From contig NZ_JAWLVI010000004.1 in assembly GCF_033100795.1 (NCBI RefSeq), positions 186,001 to 250,000 of the forward strand: a stretch of 64,000 nucleotides of DNA, read 5' to 3'. Made by a program: the position numbers and the translations under genes. The notes below the pieces were generated by a model. The model was not told the DNA's origin and made no database searches. It worked only from the letters and a program-made list of their open reading frames with translations. This DNA is from Pseudothioclava sp033100795 (GTDB lineage: Bacteria > Pseudomonadota > Alphaproteobacteria > Rhodobacterales > Rhodobacteraceae). The stretch's first letter is position 1; each line of letters begins with the position of its first letter. Positions 8,726-16,709 of the stretch are shown here, in pieces.

Positions 8726-9658
8726 ATGGCGCTGACGCTTTCCTTGAACACCAACCCGCTGGTGAACCGCTTTGCCGATCCCGACGACCTGATCGAGACG
8801 GTCGCGCGCGATCTGCGCATCCGCGATTTGCAACTCACCCACGAGTTCATCAACCCAAGCTGGTCCGCGCCGGTTATCCGCCGCCTCACGCGGCAGATGG
8901 GGGCTGCTCTGGCGCGCACAGGGGTGCGGGTGACAAGTGGCATGACCGGGCCTTACGGGCGGCTGAACCACTTTGGCCACCCCGACCGCGATGTGCGCCG
9001 CTATTACCTTGACTGGTTCAAGACCTTCTCAGACATCACCGCCGATCTGGGTGGCTCCTCGGTCGGCACGCAGTTTGCGATTTTCACCTACCGCGACTTT
9101 GACGATCCGGCGCGGCGCGAGGAACTGACGCAGATCGCCATAGATTGCTGGGGCGAAGTGGCCGAGCACGCAAAGGCCGCAGGGCTGAAATATGTGTTCT
9201 GGGAGCCGATGTCGGTCGGGCGCGAGTTCGGCGAGACGATCTCGGCATGCATGGCTCTGCAAGACCGCCTGAGCGCAGCAAATATGGCCGTGCCGATGTG
9301 GATGATGGCCGACATCGACCACGGCGATGTAACCAGCGAAAACCCCGACGATTTCGACCCTTACGCCTGGGCGCGCGCGGTGCCGAAGGTCAGCCCGATC
9401 ATCCATATCAAGCAATCTCTGATGGACAAGGGCGGCCACCGCCCCTTCACCGCCGAGTTCAACGCCAAGGGCCGCATCCAGCCCGAACCACTGCTGGCGG
9501 CCTTCAACGAGGGCGGAGCACAGGACAACGAAATTTGTCTTGAGCTGTCCTTCAAAGAGCGCGACCCGAACGACCGGCAGGTCATCGCACAAATCGCGGA
9601 AAGCATCGCCTTCTGGGCGCCGCATATCGACAGCGGGGCCGGAGACCTCCTCCTCTGA
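8726..9658 (+). CDS. eryC: Tetrulose-4-phosphate racemase (xylose-isomerase-like TIM barrel)
   Basis: 310 residues, sugar phosphate isomerase/epimerase family (xylose-isomerase-like TIM barrel). Metal-binding-type acidic and His motifs are visible (YVFWEPMSVGREF about 158-170, MADIDHGD about 194-201, IIHIKQS about 223-229). In Brucella EryC converts L-3-tetrulose 4-phosphate to the D form; older annotations call it a dehydrogenase. The start at 8726 is one base after the eryB stop with AAG just upstream; an upstream in-frame ATG within eryB is arginine-rich and unlikely. Third gene of the eryABC transcript. Confidence 0.87.
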   Translation: MALTLSLNTNPLVNRFADPDDLIETVARDLRIRDLQLTHEFINPSWSAPVIRRLTRQMGAALARTGVRVTSGMTGPYGRLNHFGHPDRDVRRYYLDWFKTFSDITADLGGSSVGTQFAIFTYRDFDDPARREELTQIAIDCWGEVAEHAKAAGLKYVFWEPMSVGREFGETISACMALQDRLSAANMAVPMWMMADIDHGDVTSENPDDFDPYAWARAVPKVSPIIHIKQSLMDKGGHRPFTAEFNAKGRIQPEPLLAAFNEGGAQDNEICLELSFKERDPNDRQVIAQIAESIAFWAPHIDSGAGDLLL

Positions 9659-9665
9659 CCCCTCT

Positions 9666-9690
9666 CCCCGGCCCATCGTTCAGGCCGGGG
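9666..9690 (+). terminator. Hairpin after eryC
   Basis: CCCCGGCC pairs with GGCCGGGG around a 9-base loop, 8 bases after the eryC stop. A short T-run occurs only later (9708-9712), so termination may be partial. Some eryABC transcription could run on into the riboswitch. Confidence 0.55.
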
Positions 9691-9732
9691 TTCACTCGTG
9701 GCTTGCGTTTTTAGCGGGCCGATCTAAAACGT

Positions 9733-9861
<129 letters not shown>

Positions 9862-9865
9862 AAAG

Positions 9866-9887
9866 ACGGGTCAAGGCCCGCCTTTTT
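9866..9887 (+). terminator. Expression-platform terminator of the FMN riboswitch
   Basis: Directly after P1 a short GC-rich stem (CGGG 9867-9870 with CCCG 9877-9880) is followed by TTTTT at 9883-9887, about 50 bases before the ribH2 start. This fits transcriptional control: FMN binding allows the terminator, absence of FMN allows readthrough. The stem is short, so translational control is an alternative. Confidence 0.55.
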
Positions 9888-9935
9888 GGCCGTTTGTCGC
9901 CTTGGGGCCATTTGTAAACGCAAAGGAATGGTTCC

Positions 9936-10373
9936 ATGACCAAGACTCTCAAGATCGCCTTCATCAAGGCACGCTGGCACGCCGAGATCGTCGATCGCGC
10001 GCTGGAAGGTTTCGAAAACGATATGGATGTTGACGGGCGCGCCTATACGCTGGCCGCCTTTGATGTGCCCGGCGCTTTCGAAATGCCGCTTCTGGCGAAA
10101 AAGCTTGCACAAAGCGGGAATTACGATGCCATTGTCTGTGCAGCGCTGGTGGTCGATGGCGGGATTTACCGTCACGATTTCGTTGCCGCCGCCGTGGTGG
10201 ACGGGCTGATGCAGGCGCAGATGGACACGGGCGTTCCGGTCTATTCCGTCTCGCTGACGCCGCACCACTTCCAGCCGACCGAGGAACATAAGCAATTCTA
10301 CTGGCGGCATTTCGTGAAAAAGGGCGCCGAGGCCGCGCAAGCGGTGCGTATGGTCGCGGATCTGGAGGTATAA
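9936..10373 (+). CDS. ribH2: 6,7-dimethyl-8-ribityllumazine synthase, type II
   Basis: 145 residues. It catalyses condensation of 5-amino-6-ribitylamino-uracil with 3,4-dihydroxy-2-butanone 4-phosphate, the penultimate step of riboflavin synthesis. The N-terminal IAFIKARWHAEIVDRA, the VPGAFEMPL segment and the LTPHHF block resemble the type II (RibH2) enzymes of Brucella and Mesorhizobium rather than the housekeeping RibH1. An RBS-like AAAGGAATGG precedes the ATG. It is controlled by the upstream FMN riboswitch and followed 6 bases later by eryD. Other rib genes are not in the window. Its butanone-phosphate substrate is chemically close to the tetrulose phosphates of the ery pathway. Confidence 0.92.
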   Translation: MTKTLKIAFIKARWHAEIVDRALEGFENDMDVDGRAYTLAAFDVPGAFEMPLLAKKLAQSGNYDAIVCAALVVDGGIYRHDFVAAAVVDGLMQAQMDTGVPVYSVSLTPHHFQPTEEHKQFYWRHFVKKGAEAAQAVRMVADLEV

Positions 10374-10379
10374 GCCAAG

Positions 10380-11321
10380 ATGACCGAGGGTGAAGATAGT
10401 CTCGCGACGCGCGCAGCCTGGCTGCATTATGTGGGCGGCATGACCCAGTCAGCCGTCGCCAAGCGGCTTGGCGTGCCCTCGGTCAAGGCCCACCGGCTGA
10501 TCGCGAAAGCGGTGGCCGAGGGGAAGGTCAAGGTCTCGATTGAGGGCGACATCGTCGAATGTGTGCGGCTTGAGGCCGAACTGGTCAGCCGCTTTGGCCT
10601 GCGCCATTGCGAGGTTGCACCGGATCTGGGCGAAGAAGGCTTGCCTTATCGCGCACTTGCGCTGGCGGGCGCGGGCTTTCTGCGTCGCCAGTTCGAGGCG
10701 GGCGAGCATAAGACCATCGGCCTTGGCCACGGCAGCACGCTGGCCGAAACCACCCGCGCGCTGCCCAAGATGGATGCGACGGGGCTGCGGTTTGTCTCTC
10801 TGTTGGGGGGGCTCACGCGGAATTTCTCGGCCAACCCGCATGACGTCATGCACCGGATCGCGGAAAAGACCGGCGCGCGGGCCTATGTGATGCCGGTGCC
10901 GTTTTTCGCCAATACCGTCGAGGATCGCGAGGTTCTGCTCGCGCAGCGCGGCGTGGACGAGGTGTTCCGCATGGCCGAGGCCGCGACGCTGAAGATCGTC
11001 GGCATAGGCACGGTGGATGTGGGCGCGCAGCTTGTGTCCTCGGGGATGATCGAACCCGCCGAGATCGACGAGATCGCCGCCCTTGGCGCGGTGGGCGAGA
11101 TGCTGGGCTATTTCTATGATGCCGAGGGCCGCGTGCTGGATACGGCGCTGTCGGCGCGCACGATTGCCGTCACGCATGACCACGCCCCCGAAGAAGAGGT
11201 CATCGCCATCGCGGGCGGACCGCGCAAGGCGGCCGCGATCCGTGCGGTGCTACGCTCGGGGCGGATTTCGGGGCTGATTACCGACGAGGCCACAGCGCGC
11301 AACCTGCTGGAAACAAAGTAA
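10380..11321 (+). CDS. eryD: Erythritol operon repressor (SorC-family regulator)
   Basis: 313 residues with an N-terminal helix-turn-helix (about 20-50, GMTQSAVAKRLGVPSVKAHRLIAKA) and a SorC-type sugar-phosphate binding domain (GLGHGSTLAETTRALP, SLLGGLTRN, GGPRKAAAIRA near the C-terminus). EryD of Brucella represses the ery genes and is relieved by erythritol. It starts 6 bases after ribH2, so it is very probably on the same riboswitch-controlled message. A separate internal promoter cannot be excluded. Family call is firm; the target operon is inferred from position. Confidence 0.87.
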   Translation: MTEGEDSLATRAAWLHYVGGMTQSAVAKRLGVPSVKAHRLIAKAVAEGKVKVSIEGDIVECVRLEAELVSRFGLRHCEVAPDLGEEGLPYRALALAGAGFLRRQFEAGEHKTIGLGHGSTLAETTRALPKMDATGLRFVSLLGGLTRNFSANPHDVMHRIAEKTGARAYVMPVPFFANTVEDREVLLAQRGVDEVFRMAEAATLKIVGIGTVDVGAQLVSSGMIEPAEIDEIAALGAVGEMLGYFYDAEGRVLDTALSARTIAVTHDHAPEEEVIAIAGGPRKAAAIRAVLRSGRISGLITDEATARNLLETK

Positions 11322-11345
11322 AAGGGGCCAGAGAAGGCCCCTTTT
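11322..11345. terminator. Bidirectional terminator between eryD and transaldolase
   Basis: AAGGGGCC pairs with GGCCCCTT around a 6-base loop, followed by TTTT on the plus side and preceded by AAAA for the minus strand. It serves both convergent genes. Confidence 0.85.
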
Positions 11346-11349
11346 CTGA

Positions 11350-12003
11350 TCAAAGGATCGTCTGGCCCGTCGCGGCCCAGTCTTTCGCGAATTGATCCAG
11401 CCCCTTGTCGGTCAGCACATGGCTGGCGAGCGATTTAATCACCGCAGGCGGGATCGTCGCAACATCGGCACCGGCAAGGGCTGCCTCTTTCACATGGTTG
11501 ATCGAGCGCACCGAAGCCGCCAGAATTTCGGTCTGGAAATCGTAATTGTCGTAGATAGTGCGGATGTCCTGGATCAGCTCCATCCCGTCGAGGTTCAGGT
11601 CATCCAGCCGCCCGACGAAGGGCGAAATGAACGTCGCGCCCGCCTTGGCTGCCAAAAGCGCCTGAACCGGCGTAAAGCACAATGTCACATTCGTCTTGAT
11701 ACCCTTGTCCGAGAAGTGGCGGCACGCCTTCAGCCCGTCCAGCGTCAGCGGCAGCTTGATCACCACGTTGGATGCGATTTTGGCCAGATGTTCGCCCTCG
11801 GCCACCATCTGCGCATACTCCATCGAGGCAACCTCGGCCGAAACCGGCCCTTCGACCTCGGCACAGATTTCAGCAATTACCTCTTTGAAATCACGACCGG
11901 ATTTCGCAATCAGCGAAGGGTTCGTCGTGACCCCGTCCAAAAGCCCGAGCGTGTTCAGCTCGCGAATGTCCCCGATAATCGCGGTATCGACAAAAAACTT
12001 CAT
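11350..12003 (-). CDS. tal: Transaldolase / fructose-6-phosphate aldolase-like (TalC type)
   Basis: 217-residue short transaldolase. It starts MKFFVDTA with DGVTTNPSL (about 24-32), VIKLPLT carrying the Schiff-base lysine (about 83), TNVTLCFTPVQALLAAKAGATFISPFVGRLDD, and AGADVATIPP near the end; the length is normal for the 214-222-residue TalC group. AAAGGAGAAGAGGG precedes the ATG, and a longer upstream frame lacks similarity. It would convert erythrose 4-phosphate plus fructose 6-phosphate to sedoheptulose 7-phosphate. Its place inside the ery cluster, whose end product is erythrose 4-phosphate, suggests that role. Fructose-6-phosphate aldolase activity is the alternative. Confidence 0.85.
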   Translation of the reverse strand: MKFFVDTAIIGDIRELNTLGLLDGVTTNPSLIAKSGRDFKEVIAEICAEVEGPVSAEVASMEYAQMVAEGEHLAKIASNVVIKLPLTLDGLKACRHFSDKGIKTNVTLCFTPVQALLAAKAGATFISPFVGRLDDLNLDGMELIQDIRTIYDNYDFQTEILAASVRSINHVKEAALAGADVATIPPAVIKSLASHVLTDKGLDQFAKDWAATGQTIL

Positions 12004-12121
12004 CCCTCTTCTCCTTTCATGCCCAAGGCGCCTTGGCGCGGGCGGTGTGTGGTGGTCCGGCACAGGCGAGTCCCTCTGCGTATCGTGTTAGCGCCCTCCC
12101 CGAAGCTTCACAAGCGTAAAT

Positions 12122-12134
12122 CACAAAATCACAT
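12122..12134 (+). promoter_or_regulatory. Operator-like motif before the DeoR-eryH-eryI operon
   Basis: CACAAAATCACAT, 84 bases upstream of the DeoR start. It differs by one base from CACAAAATAACAT at 5518 before eryA. A related half (GTGATGTTATG) follows about 25 bases downstream. A candidate common regulatory site for the two rightward ery operons. Confidence 0.45.
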
Positions 12135-12217
12135 AATGACTGTTGCAAACATCAAGGGTGATGTTATGCATGAGACCGGTTAAGACCGACTCGAGACCCA
12201 TTCGAGGAGGCGAGGAC

Positions 12218-12988
12218 ATGAAACGAGACGAACGCAGACAGCTGATCATGGACCTTCTGGTCGAACAGGGCGCGGTAGAGCTTGAGGCACTGGCCGACCG
12301 CTTTGGCGTCTCGAAGATGACCATCCACCGCGACCTTGATGACCTTGAGGCCGAGGGGCTGCTGCGCAAGATCCGCGGCGGTGCCACCATCGAGGCCGGC
12401 ACCCAGTTCGAAAGCGATTTCCGCTTCCGCGAACGCCAAGGCCCCGATGTAAAGGCCCGCATGGCGCAAACCGCGCTGGATTTCATCGAGCCGGGCATGA
12501 CCGTCATGCTGAACGATGGCTCCACCGCCGCTTTCGTCGGCACCATGCTGCGCCACAAGCGCCCGCTGACGATCATCACCAACAACGATGCGGTGATCGG
12601 CGCCCTGAAATCCGAGCCGGGCATCACGGTGATCGCGCTTGGCGGGCGCTATTCGTCAAAATACAACGCCTGGGTTGGCCGCGTGACCGAGGATGCGCTG
12701 GCCCATCTGCGCGCCGATCTGGCGATTATCTCGACCCCCGCGGTTTCGGGCACACAGACCTTTCACATGGACGACGACATCGTGCGCGTGAAGCGGCGGA
12801 TGATGGATGGCGCGCAACGCTCGATCCTGCTGATCAACCACGCGCGGTTCGACCGCACCGCCCTGCACCTGTTGGCGGACCTGTCCGAATTCGACGCGAT
12901 TATCACTGATGAACAGCCCTCCGACACGGCGCGCGATGCGCTGGCGCGGGCCGGGTTGACCCTCACTCTGGCACAGGAGGCCCACTGA
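12218..12988 (+). CDS. DeoR-family transcriptional regulator of the ery cluster
   Basis: 256 residues. The N-terminal winged helix-turn-helix (about 17-52, ELEALADRFGVSKMTIHRDLDDLE followed by KIRGGA) is the DeoR/GlpR signature. The C-terminal part has the DeoR sugar-phosphate sensor pattern (VMLNDGSTAAFVG, IITNNDAVIGAL, ALGGRYS). The start was chosen for the GAGGAGGCGAGG just upstream. It is followed after one base by eryH and then eryI, so it probably controls their transcript and perhaps eryABC. Comparable deoR-tpi-rpiB sets occur with erythritol genes in rhizobia. Confidence 0.87.
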   Translation: MKRDERRQLIMDLLVEQGAVELEALADRFGVSKMTIHRDLDDLEAEGLLRKIRGGATIEAGTQFESDFRFRERQGPDVKARMAQTALDFIEPGMTVMLNDGSTAAFVGTMLRHKRPLTIITNNDAVIGALKSEPGITVIALGGRYSSKYNAWVGRVTEDALAHLRADLAIISTPAVSGTQTFHMDDDIVRVKRRMMDGAQRSILLINHARFDRTALHLLADLSEFDAIITDEQPSDTARDALARAGLTLTLAQEAH

Positions 12989-12989
12989 C

Positions 12990-13766
12990 ATGACACCCCG
13001 TTTCTGGATCGGCACCAGCTGGAAAATGAACAAGACCCTGGCCGAGGCGACCCGCTTTGCCTCTGCCCTTGCCGCAAGCGACGCGGTGCGCGATCCGGCG
13101 ATTCAGCGCTTTGTCATCCCGCCCTTTACGGCGGTGCGCGAGGTGAAATCGATGCTGAAAGGCACCTCCGTCAAGGTCGGCGCGCAGAACATGCATTGGG
13201 ATGATGCGGGCGCCTGGACCGGCGAGGTTTCGCCCCTGATGCTGAAAGATTGCGATCTGGATATCGTCGAGCTTGGCCATTCGGAGCGGCGCGAATTCTT
13301 TGGCGAAACCGATGAGACGGTCGGCCTGAAAACCGAAGCCGCGGTGCGCCACGGGCTTATCCCGCTGATCTGTATCGGCGAAACGCTGGCCGAGCGCGAA
13401 GCGGGCCGCGCGACCGAGGTTCTGGCCGCGCAGGTGCGTGGCGCCCTTGGACGCCTGTCGGAGGCGCAAAAGCATGCCCCCGTTCTGCTGGCCTATGAAC
13501 CGGTCTGGGCGATCGGCGTGAATGGCATCCCCGCGACCTCGGACTATGCTGACGCCCGCCACGCCGAGATCATCGCCACCGCCACCGAAGTCATGGGGCG
13601 CCCCCTGCCCTGTCTGTATGGCGGCTCGGTCAATCCGGCCAATTGCGAAGAGCTGATTGCCTGCCCGCATATCGACGGGTTGTTCATCGGGCGCTCCGCA
13701 TGGGAGCCCGAAGGCTACCTTGATATTCTCTCGCGCTGCTCGGCCGCCATCAAAGGCACCGCGTGA
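12990..13766 (+). CDS. eryH: D-3-tetrulose-4-phosphate isomerase (triosephosphate isomerase homologue, EryH/TpiA2)
   Basis: 258-residue TIM barrel of the triosephosphate isomerase family. It retains the catalytic Lys (K12 in TSWKMNK), the His in ELGHSERR (about 94) and the Glu in AYEPVWAIG (about 166). The canonical Asn before the Lys region is replaced (TSWKMN rather than GNWKMN), as in the TpiA2 group. In Brucella this paralogue isomerises D-3-tetrulose 4-phosphate. It lies one base after the DeoR gene. Glycolytic triosephosphate isomerase activity is the alternative if no other tpi exists in the genome. Confidence 0.87.
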   Translation: MTPRFWIGTSWKMNKTLAEATRFASALAASDAVRDPAIQRFVIPPFTAVREVKSMLKGTSVKVGAQNMHWDDAGAWTGEVSPLMLKDCDLDIVELGHSERREFFGETDETVGLKTEAAVRHGLIPLICIGETLAEREAGRATEVLAAQVRGALGRLSEAQKHAPVLLAYEPVWAIGVNGIPATSDYADARHAEIIATATEVMGRPLPCLYGGSVNPANCEELIACPHIDGLFIGRSAWEPEGYLDILSRCSAAIKGTA

Positions 13767-13821
13767 CGCACGCACTGACCACCACGCCCGATACAGGCGT
13801 GACCGCCCCTTGGAGGACCAA

Positions 13822-14274
13822 ATGAAGATTGCCCTTGCCGGAGACAGCGCAGGCGAAGCGCTTGCCAAACTTCTTGCCGAGTATCTGTCTGATAAACATG
13901 ACGTTTCCGAAATTTCGCAAACCGCTGAAGGCCCCGACGCCTTTTATGCGAATATCTCGGACCGGGTCGCCAGCGCCGTCATGGCGGGCGAATATGACCG
14001 CGCGATCCTTGTCTGCGGCACCGGCATCGGCGTGTGCATTGCAGCCAACAAAGTGCCGGGCATCCGTGCCGCACTGACCCATGACACCTATTCGGCCGAG
14101 CGCGCGGCGCTGTCGAATAACGCGCAGATCATCACCATGGGCGCGCGCGTTATCGGCCCCGAAGTCGCCAAAACCATCGTCGACGCCTTCCTGCGCGAGA
14201 CATTTGACCAGAACGGGCGCTCGGCAAGCAATGTCGCCGCTATCGACGCGGTCGACCAGAAATACCACGGCTAA
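13822..14274 (+). CDS. eryI: D-erythrose-4-phosphate isomerase (RpiB homologue, EryI)
   Basis: 150 residues, ribose-5-phosphate isomerase B family: MKIALAGDSAGE start, active-site loop CGTGIGVCIAANKVPGIRAA (about 65-84) and NAQIITMGARVIG. In the ery pathway it forms D-erythrose 4-phosphate, the entry point to the pentose phosphate pathway. It starts after GGAGGACCAA, 55 bases beyond eryH. Ribose-5-phosphate isomerase activity is possible too. Confidence 0.87.
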   Translation: MKIALAGDSAGEALAKLLAEYLSDKHDVSEISQTAEGPDAFYANISDRVASAVMAGEYDRAILVCGTGIGVCIAANKVPGIRAALTHDTYSAERAALSNNAQIITMGARVIGPEVAKTIVDAFLRETFDQNGRSASNVAAIDAVDQKYHG

Positions 14275-14320
14275 GAACCGGCGGAGGGCCCCTCAGGGCC
14301 GAACGGTGTCCTCCGGCGTT

Positions 14321-14350
14321 GCACCCCGCTGCGGCTTCGCGGCGGGGTGC
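14321..14350. terminator. Strong hairpin after eryI
   Basis: GCACCCCGCTGCG pairs with CGCGGCGGGGTGC (13 bp with one G-U) around a GCTT tetraloop, with no T-run. It lies 46 bases beyond the eryI stop and 4 bases beyond the stop of a small minus-strand frame, so it could act for either direction. Confidence 0.5.
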
Positions 14351-14354
14351 GAAA

Positions 14355-14474
14355 TTATAGCGACACCAGAAACGCAACCGTCGCCAGCGCCATCGACACC
14401 CCAACCGGCATCTTGCCCCGCGCCTGCACGCTTGCCCACTCACGGCGCTGGCTTACGCGCTGCACGATCAGCAT
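14355..14474 (-). CDS. Possible small single-span membrane protein (39 aa) or gene remnant
   Basis: ATG at 14474 after a GGGCGGGGCG stretch gives MLIVQRVSQRREWASVQARG followed by a hydrophobic tail (VGVSMALATVAFLVSL) up to the TAA. The basic N-terminus plus terminal membrane span is protein-like, and third positions are GC-rich. It could equally be the end of a deleted gene. I do not recognise it. Confidence 0.3.
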   Translation of the reverse strand: MLIVQRVSQRREWASVQARGKMPVGVSMALATVAFLVSL

Positions 14475-15134
14475 CGCCCCGCCCGTTCGTTTTCTGAGGT
14501 TGGCCCCTATGAGCCTGTGGGTGATTATAGCCCCCTCGGCACAAGCAACCAATGCGGGAAACCCGGTGAAATCGGCTCGCCTGTCGCTTTTATGTGGAGA
14601 ACTTCGATTTTTTCGGTCACTCGGAGGGTGCGGCACGTCACGGCGCCGCCCCTACCCTGAGGGGCTTCTTCCAGATCATTGGTAAGACATAGAAATTCCG
14701 AAATGCGTTGCGGCTATTTATCGGGCCAGAGACGCATCAGGTTTTCCCACGCCCGAGAAACATCAGATTTCCCGTGCGCGAAGAACCTAAGGAGCGGGCC
14801 CTCTGAACCGGCACCCCCAGAGAACTGACAGACGTCACAGACAGCGGCTCACTGCGCCTTTTCCCCGCACCCCCAACCACACTCCCTTCTTCGGAGTCTC
14901 CCCGCCGGAGGCGGTAACTCGGGACGCGGAGGAGCGGCCCGAATATCGGCAATGGGATGCGCCAGCGTCTCATGCCGAATGGCGCGCAGGCCCAAAGCCG
15001 CCGCCCACGCGCCTCAACTCTGGACACTCCTGTTAAATGTCGCGATCCATCTGAACGCTTGGCCTTGATGCCAAAGAAAAGGCCGCTCATCCGTGGGGAT
15101 GGCGGCCAGAGGCGGGGCACGGCAGGAGCCGCCC
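14475..15134. other. 660-bp gene-poor stretch between ery and iol loci
   Basis: No open frame has a recognisable domain or good start. It contains only the terminator for iolB at its right end. Composition is mixed and looks like worn intergenic DNA. Confidence 0.5.
15071..15107 (-). terminator. Terminator downstream of iolB
   Basis: On the minus strand GGCCGCC and GCGGCC arms (with one bulged base) form a hairpin followed by TTTTCTTT, 28 bases after the iolB stop. Confidence 0.7.
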
Positions 15135-15953
15135 TTACGCGTCGGACTTCGCGTCACGCTCCATGATCCATTCGACGGCCGGGTCGGGGATGAAGCGCCA
15201 GTTGCGGCGGGGGCCGGCCATGACGTTGAGGTAATACATCTCAAAGCCGTAGGGCGCGCCGCAGGGGTGGTGACCGCGCGGGACCAGCACGACCTCGCCG
15301 TCATGCACTGCCATCGTCTCATCAAGCGAGCCATCCTCGGTGTAGACCCGCTGGATGCCAAAGCCGTCGCGCGGGTTCAGGCGGTGGTAATAGGTCTCTT
15401 CGAGATAGGTGATGCGCGGGAAATCGTCTTCGTCGTGGCGGTGGCTCGGATAGCTCGACCAGTGGCCCGCGGGGGTGAAGACCTCGGTCACGAGAAGGCT
15501 GTCGCAGTAGTCCTCACCCTCCATCGCGATATTGTTGATGTGGCGCGTGTTGGTGCCTTTGCCGCGCTGCGTCAGCGTGATCCCGTCCGGTCCGATCCGG
15601 CGCGCCGGATGCCCACCGTGCCCCGGAGCCGCACAGACGGCGATGGTGCAATCGGTCTCGGCCACGGCGGCCCAGTCCTGATCGTTCGGGACGTAAAGGC
15701 AATGCGGCGGGGTCTTTTCAAACACATCCATCCGCTCGCCCAAGGCGCCCCAATCCTGGCCTGCGGCCGTAATCTGCGCCTTGCCCTCGACCATAACAAG
15801 GATCACCTCGTTGCTGCCCGTGGCTTCGGCCGCAGTTTCGCCCGCGCGCAGCCGATACAGCGAGAAGCCCACATAGCGCCAGCCTGCGCTTACAGGCGTA
15901 ATCTCGTGCACCTTGCCATGCGAGCCAAACGGTTTGCGAAGAAGATTGGTCAT
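15135..15953 (-). CDS. iolB: 5-deoxy-glucuronate isomerase
   Basis: 272-residue bicupin. IolB converts 5-deoxy-glucuronate to 2-deoxy-5-keto-gluconate in myo-inositol breakdown. Diagnostic segments: GWRYVGFSLYRL, the cupin metal region SSYPSHRHDEDDFP (about 164-177) and a C-terminal HHPCGAPYGFEMYYLNVMAG. Length is normal and the frame intact. GAGAGGG precedes the ATG. Upstream on the same strand lie only stumps of iolD and iolC and no iolE, so the pathway is incomplete here and this gene may be an evolutionary leftover. Confidence 0.92.
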   Translation of the reverse strand: MTNLLRKPFGSHGKVHEITPVSAGWRYVGFSLYRLRAGETAAEATGSNEVILVMVEGKAQITAAGQDWGALGERMDVFEKTPPHCLYVPNDQDWAAVAETDCTIAVCAAPGHGGHPARRIGPDGITLTQRGKGTNTRHINNIAMEGEDYCDSLLVTEVFTPAGHWSSYPSHRHDEDDFPRITYLEETYYHRLNPRDGFGIQRVYTEDGSLDETMAVHDGEVVLVPRGHHPCGAPYGFEMYYLNVMAGPRRNWRFIPDPAVEWIMERDAKSDA

Positions 15954-15982
15954 CTTTTACCCTCTCAGTTCAACAGGCGCTG

Positions 15983-16288
15983 CTACGCGATTTGTGTAAT
16001 GTTTTGCTCAAAGCGGGTTCGCTTTTTGCCTTTGGCGTAGGCGATGGCGGCGTGGCCCATCGTCTGCTCGTTCTGGCCGCGCCAGGTCGGAAAGGTATCG
16101 CGATAGGCATGCAGCGCCTCGCCGATCCCCGCCACGTTGCCGTGGCCGAAGATCGCCCAGATACCCTCGATAAAGCGCTCAAGTTTTTGTTCGCCTACCG
16201 CTTCGCTACTTGAGGCGGCGGGGGTCATTTGCACCGACAGCCATTTGACCATCGCCTGCGCCGCTGTCAGCCGGAGTGTATTGCCCAT
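15983..16288 (-). pseudogene. iolD: Truncated iolD (3D-(3,5/4)-trihydroxycyclohexane-1,2-dione hydrolase), N-terminal stump
   Basis: About 101 residues of the N-terminal thiamine-diphosphate enzyme fold remain: LRLTAAQAMVKWLSVQ, IEGIWAIFGHGNVAGIGEAL, PTWRGQNEQTMGHAAIAYAKGKKR. After KGKKR the sequence leaves the family (TRFEQNITQIA, stop), whereas IolD is normally over 600 residues. The next gene, iolB, begins 29 bases later, so most of iolD and all of iolE (which usually lies between) are missing. The natural iolC-iolD junction with AAGGA ahead of the ATG is preserved. Non-functional as a hydrolase. Confidence 0.82.
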
Positions 16289-16299
16289 TCCCGTCATCC

Positions 16300-16560
16300 T
16301 TATTCCGCAGCCACGGCTTGCGCTTTGGCCCGCGCTGCATCCCAAATCCCGCAGAGCCGGTCATAGCGACGTGCCATCTCGGCCACGGCCTCGGCGTCCG
16401 ACAGATCGCCCTCGAACCAGGCCCGTGCGACCGAGCCGAAGATCGTGCGGCCCACCGCAAAGCCCTTGACCAGCGGGAAGCCCGCCGCGACCGCAAAGCT
16501 TGCGGCCAGCTCGTCTTCCGGCGCATCCAGACCCAGCACCACGATGCCACGGGCACGGTG
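16300..16560 (-). pseudogene. iolC: iolC C-terminal fragment (5-dehydro-2-deoxygluconokinase)
   Basis: About 87 C-terminal residues of the fused IolC type (kinase plus DUF2090 aldolase-like domain): RGIVVLGLDAPEDELAASF, PLVKGFAVGRTIFG, ARAWFEGDLSDAEAV, ending AQAVAAE with the stop 11 bases before iolD. The similarity stops at a run of nine G at 16560-16568. Beyond it lies unrelated DNA, so the kinase domain and the operon promoter are lost. Confidence 0.78.
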
Positions 16561-16709
16561 GGGGGGGGCGCAAAAGCTCACCCGCAACCGCCCAAATGTT
16601 CACCGATGAGCATGCAGCGATAGTAATGGTGCGCTTCGCAGCTCACCAAAGCGTCCAATGCAGATATTGAATGCCCTTCCATTTGGGCGGTCGATAGGGA
16701 AGAGGCGGC

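Noticed and set aside
16300..16569. Considered as an intact small gene starting near 16587
   Set aside because: The translation is the C-terminus of IolC directly abutting iolD; the apparent start lies in unrelated junction DNA next to a poly-G run.
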